From: Monosporascus cannonballus
Lineage: Eukaryota; Ascomycota; Sordariomycetes; Xylariales
DNA length: 64,000 bases
NCBI GenBank assembly: GCA_004154925.1
Contig: QJNS01000039.1
Location: 189,009 to 253,008 of the forward strand
Reading direction: 5' to 3'
Below, piece by piece: positions 61,001 to 64,000 of this stretch. Position 1 is the stretch's first letter. Every line of letters begins with the position of its first letter. The notes below the pieces were generated by a model. That model had not been told where the DNA came from. It did not search any database and was given only the letters and a program-made list of their open reading frames with translations. The position numbers were made by a program, and so were the translations under genes.

Positions 61001-63900
61001 CGAAAGAATCTGAGCCTGAGGATGTTGAAATGGGTGAGGGTGATCTAAGTGGTGATCGCGAAACCGTTACGGAAAACAGCACCAAGTTAAAGGTCGCGGA
61101 AGTCGAGAGGTCCGCGGCCATTGCCGTTGTCGGCGGTAACAGAGAACCCATCACCACAGATGACGCTCCAGAATCTATAGACCTAACCAAAACAACTTCG
61201 GAACCACATCCAGAAGTCCAGCCAAAGGAATCGCGCCAGATCCCGCGGGATTCCATACCGGCACCGTCGTCACCAGCATTGACGCAGTCATTCCCAACAG
61301 AGATGGCGGAGTCAAAACCAGAGGCACCGATTCACGAGTCTACAATATCCTCAAGGTCTCAGTCACCGATGGACCAGCTACCTACACCGATGGACCAGCT
61401 ACCTACACCCCTGGATACTCAACTCAGAGACGTGATCGAACTTCATGAGATGACATCTGATGCTATGTCTATAGATGTAGACGAGCCACAGGAAGCTGTT
61501 CACAGAGCACACGAGGAACCCTTGCTGACCGTTTGGGGACACCCGGTTGAACCAAATCACGTACACACCATGGCGGTCGTGACAGAAGAGATCGAACAGC
61601 CCGGTAGTGACCGGATTGAGGTCCAACGTCAGACGTTGATGGTGGAAGAACACGTCGCGGAGCCACGGCAAGCATCTCGATCACCTGAACCCGCACCTGC
61701 CGTAGTCTTCCGGTCTCGGGGGGGTATCGATAACTGGGTACAGGCACGTCTTCGCGCGGACACCGCGCTCGATGTGGATTACTCGGGGGTAAGCTGGTTA
61801 TTCAGGGAACTGATGGAAGACGCCGAAGAGTTACAGGCTAGCATCCTTGAAGATAACCCCGATGCCGAAGAGCCCATTGAAGAAGCTACCGACTCAGAAC
61901 TGGAGTCGGAACTAGAATCGGATCAAGAAACAAGCGATGACTCTTCCCTTGACGGCGATGGGGAGTTACAGGCTAGCATCCTTGAAGACAGCCTCCAGGA
62001 CAAAGACGCCATGGAAGAGTACATTGAATCGGAACTAGAGCCAGACGAAGATACTAGCGACGACTATTCAATGGACGGCGACGAGGAGCTACAGGCTAGC
62101 ATCCTGGAGGATGCCCTCCAGGCCGGCGGGCTTATCGAAGAGGATATCGATGAGCCCATCGAGTCCGAATTAGAGTCAGATCAAGAAGCTAGCGATGATT
62201 CTGAAGCCGAAGCCGCGCAGATTGCGATCGAGCTTGCTGGCGGGGCAGCCGAGGAGGTCGATATAGATTACACTGCGGTCAGCTGGTTATTCAGATCACA
62301 GATGGAAGCCGACGAGGAGTTGCAGGTTAGTATCCTGGAAGATAACCCCGACGTCGAGGAGCCCGTCGAGAGGCCCGTCGAGGAGCCCACCGAGGAGCCT
62401 ACCGGAGAGCCCGTCGACGAGCCTGTCGAGCCTCTCGAGGAGCCCATTCAACGACCCATCCAGGAACCCATCCAGGAACCCATCCAGGAACCCGTTCAGG
62501 AACCCGTCCAAGAACCCGTCGAGGGACCCATCCAAGAACCTAGCGTAGCAAATGTAGAGTTAGGCCAACGAGCAAGCGATGATTTCCCGATGGATAGCGA
62601 CGAGGAATTGCAGGCTAGCATCCTAGAAGATGACTCCTACAGCCAAGGGTCTACCGAATGGGAACTGGGACCAGAACAACGAGATGTTGATGAATCTGAT
62701 TTCGAAACCGATGAGGAGTTACAGGTTAGCATCCTGAAAGACAACTTCTACGAGCCTGGCAAAGAATACCAATGGTCCCCGGTCCTTGGCTCTGACCCTA
62801 CCACGGAGTTGGACAACGTCCAATTAGAACCCACGGAGACTGAGTCTACCCCGGAGTTTGACGACATCGAATCGGAGCCTACTACTAAACAGTTCGATGA
62901 CACCCCCTTGGGGCTTGCGGAGACTGGGTCGATCACAGAGTCCGAGGATGTTCAATTTGAGCCTACTAAGCAGTTCGATGACTTCCACTTGGAGCCTATA
63001 GGGACAACGCCCAACGCAGGCTTCGAAGAAATCCAATTGAAGCCTACGGAAACTGAGCACACACAACAAGTCTTCGAGTATTCGTTCGACCCAGTCCAAG
63101 AGTCCCCAGACGAGGGTTCGCAGTTAGATCCAAGCGTGCAGCTTGCGAGAGCTGCGAACGCCACTATGCCAAAAAGAAAACGTGGCCGCCCCAGGTTAGG
63201 GGTTAAGCGCCCCTATTCAAGGTCTCAGAGCGTCCGAAAATCTCAAACACCAGAAGAAGAGGACGCCAGTGTGCAACTTGCCAGGATATCCTTGAGCTCT
63301 CCTTCTAAGGCGGAGGACGAACGATGGGTGGAGGCAAAACTACAAGTTGTCCGACACCTCCGAGACGAACTCCCGGAGTACCCACAACTACAAATTCTGC
63401 GGTACTACATGCGTCAGACTGTAGATATTATGGCTGTCTCCATGATGCGGTCGCCGGAACCCCGCCGTGCTAAGGGCGGCCCCCGCCAATACATGATGTC
63501 GTTCAACGTCGCGGACCAGTCGACGCCGCCCAGCAATGTCATCGAGGTTCAGCTGTACCGGCCGCATAAGGATGCACTGCCGGTCGTGAAGCGCGGTGAC
63601 GTGGTGCTCCTGCGGAACTTCAAGGTGGTGGCACTCCAAGGCAGGGGCTGCGGACTGCGCACCGGGGACGAGTCGAGCTGGGCCGTCTGGGACTCAGCAC
63701 ACGGCGGCCCGCCACAGATTAGAGGTCCACCAGTCGAGATCAGTGAGAAGGAGGCGCTGCACGCGGGGTACCTTAGGGAGTGGTTCAACCTGCTGAGCGG
63801 TAACGCGCGGGCCAAGCTTGAGAGGGCCAGTCAGAAGATCATCAACGCGGCAAAGAACGCAGCAATGAACACAGCAAAGAAGGCCGCTGTAAAGTATTAG
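58059..63900 (+). CDS. POT1/Cdc13-type telomeric single-strand DNA-binding domain protein (about 1928 aa)
   Basis: Two exons, 58059-58454 and 58510-63900. The start has A at -3 and G at +4, and an in-frame TGA lies just upstream (58038). Residues 1-170 form a conserved-looking N-terminal part, perhaps an OB fold, crossing the intron. An NLS-like Gly-Arg-Gly-Arg-Lys-Arg-Ser-Arg lies at about 228-235. The middle is low-complexity: acidic run 610-703; SUMO-interacting-type motifs at 567 (Val-Val-Leu-Asp-Asp-Asp), 715 (Val-Ile-Asp-Leu-Ile-Ser-Ser-Asp) and 1022 (Ile-Asp-Leu-Thr); six ELQ[AV]SIL[EK]D repeats (1239-1543); and a Glu-Pro array (1415-1476). An AT-hook (Lys-Arg-Gly-Arg-Pro-Arg) is at 1688-1693. 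Residues 1738-1900 match the Telo_bind OB fold of POT1/Cdc13: Val-Asp-Ile-Met-Ala-Val, Leu-Pro-Val-Val-Lys-Arg-Gly-Asp-Val-Val-Leu-Leu and Ser-Ser-Trp-Ala-Val-Trp-Asp. The tail is Lys-rich. Expected role: binding the G-rich telomeric overhang in the nucleus. Confidence 0.85.
58455..58509 (+). other. Intron of the telomere-binding-domain gene
   Basis: 55 bp, phase 0, donor GTAGGG, branch-like CTGAC (58488-58492) 17 nt before the acceptor, acceptor TCTAG (AG at 58508-58509). It joins Leu-Leu-Leu-Arg to Ala-Asn-Leu-Gly-Glu, whereas the unspliced frame 3 runs into unrelated Arg/Ser-rich codons. Confidence 0.9.
61366..61407 (+). repeat. 21-bp coding duplication in the telomere-binding-domain gene
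   Basis: Two perfect head-to-tail copies of CCGATGGACCAGCTACCTAC plus A, encoding Pro-Met-Asp-Gln-Leu-Pro-Thr twice. The duplication keeps the frame and looks recent. Confidence 0.9.
61828..62742 (+). repeat. Six dispersed ELQ(A/V)SIL(E/K)D coding repeats
   Basis: Nine-residue motifs at 61828-61854, 61963-61989, 62086-62112, 62317-62343, 62605-62631 and 62716-62742, usually preceded by Asp/Glu pairs. The first and fourth belong to a longer duplicated module that starts with an Asp-Tyr-x-x-Val-Ser-Trp-Leu-Phe-Arg block (61771 and 62257 onward) and ends in Asn-Pro-Asp-x-Glu-Glu-Pro. Spacing is irregular (45, 41, 77, 96 and 37 residues). Confidence 0.92.
62356..62541 (+). repeat. Glu-Pro tandem array in the telomere-binding-domain gene
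   Basis: About 62 residues built of EEP/QEP triplet-to-tetrapeptide units (Glu-Pro-Ile-Gln, Glu-Pro-Val-Gln and variants) from a 12-bp DNA repeat (GAACCCATCCAG and close forms). It is likely length-variable between strains. Confidence 0.9.
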
Positions 63901-64000
63901 ACTTGGAGGAATGGATGCGTGGTTGTAGTAATAGTTTTCACGTGGCAGTAATGGTGTATGTTTAGGCACAGCGATTGTTTGGGGCGCAGCATGTTTAAGG
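63901..64000. other. 3' flank of the telomere-binding-domain gene
   Basis: One hundred bases of presumed 3' untranslated sequence to the window end. No AATAAA-type signal was seen. Confidence 0.4.

Noticed and set aside
62296..62535. Minus-strand ORF with a regular Gly-Phe-Leu-Asp-like repeat
   Set aside because: Pure reverse-complement image of the Glu-Pro coding array of the telomere-binding-domain gene.

Overview
The window looks like a piece of a filamentous ascomycete (Pezizomycotina) chromosome: a long AT-rich block of transposons mutated by repeat-induced point mutation (RIP), one small island of normal base composition inside it (about 23.0-25.8 kb), and a normal-composition gene at the right edge (57.4-64.0 kb). 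The fungal assignment rests on short introns of 55-60 bp with GT...CTRAY...AG signals, on chromodomain Gypsy elements, and on the mutation pattern in every transposon frame. That pattern is CAA/CAG to TAA/TAG, TGG to TAG/TGA, Cys to Tyr, Asp to Asn, Ala to Thr/Val and Gly to Arg/Lys/Glu, which is C-to-T change on both strands. I see no rRNA, tRNA, CRISPR array or bacterial feature.

Layout, with insertion history read from target-site duplications (TSDs). Gypsy copy A (+; left end outside the window) spans 1-18882. It was split by Gypsy copy B (+, 3977-16222, TSD GAAAT), which was itself split by a second Gypsy family on the minus strand (copy 2-1, 5634-11098, TSD GAATA). A complete hAT element follows at 18905-22991 (8-bp TSD TCTATGCC). 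The normal-composition island then holds a small spliced gene for a predicted secreted six-cysteine protein (23624-23935, minus) and a solo LTR (24620-25034). Next is a RIP-destroyed Tc1/mariner-like transposase (25843-26976). From 27 to 57.1 kb lies a very old, unidentified AT-rich layer. It was split by family-2 copy 2-2 (34122-46770, minus, TSD CCTTA), which carries Gypsy copy C inside one of its LTRs (39661-46693, +, TSD ATATA), and by Gypsy copy D (49310-56029, minus, TSD TTATT).

Family 1 (copies A-D and the solo LTR) is a chromovirus-like Gypsy: gag with a CCHC knuckle, then protease, RT, RNase H, integrase and chromodomain. Between pol and the 3' LTR it carries an antisense open frame with a cysteine cluster and a coiled-coil-like helix. 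Family 2 is a Gypsy with 190-bp LTRs. Every copy is inactivated; copy C is the least damaged. Each family is found inserted into the other, so they were active in overlapping periods.

At the right edge a two-exon gene (58059-63900) encodes a protein of about 1928 residues. It has a long acidic, repeat-bearing middle with SUMO-interacting-type motifs, an AT-hook, and a C-terminal OB fold like that of the POT1/Cdc13 telomeric single-strand DNA-binding family. The two host genes I can support are this one and the small secreted-protein gene. The latter sits in the classic setting of fungal effector genes, a gene-poor RIP-mutated transposon island, and is the most interesting object here together with the antisense gene of the Gypsy elements.
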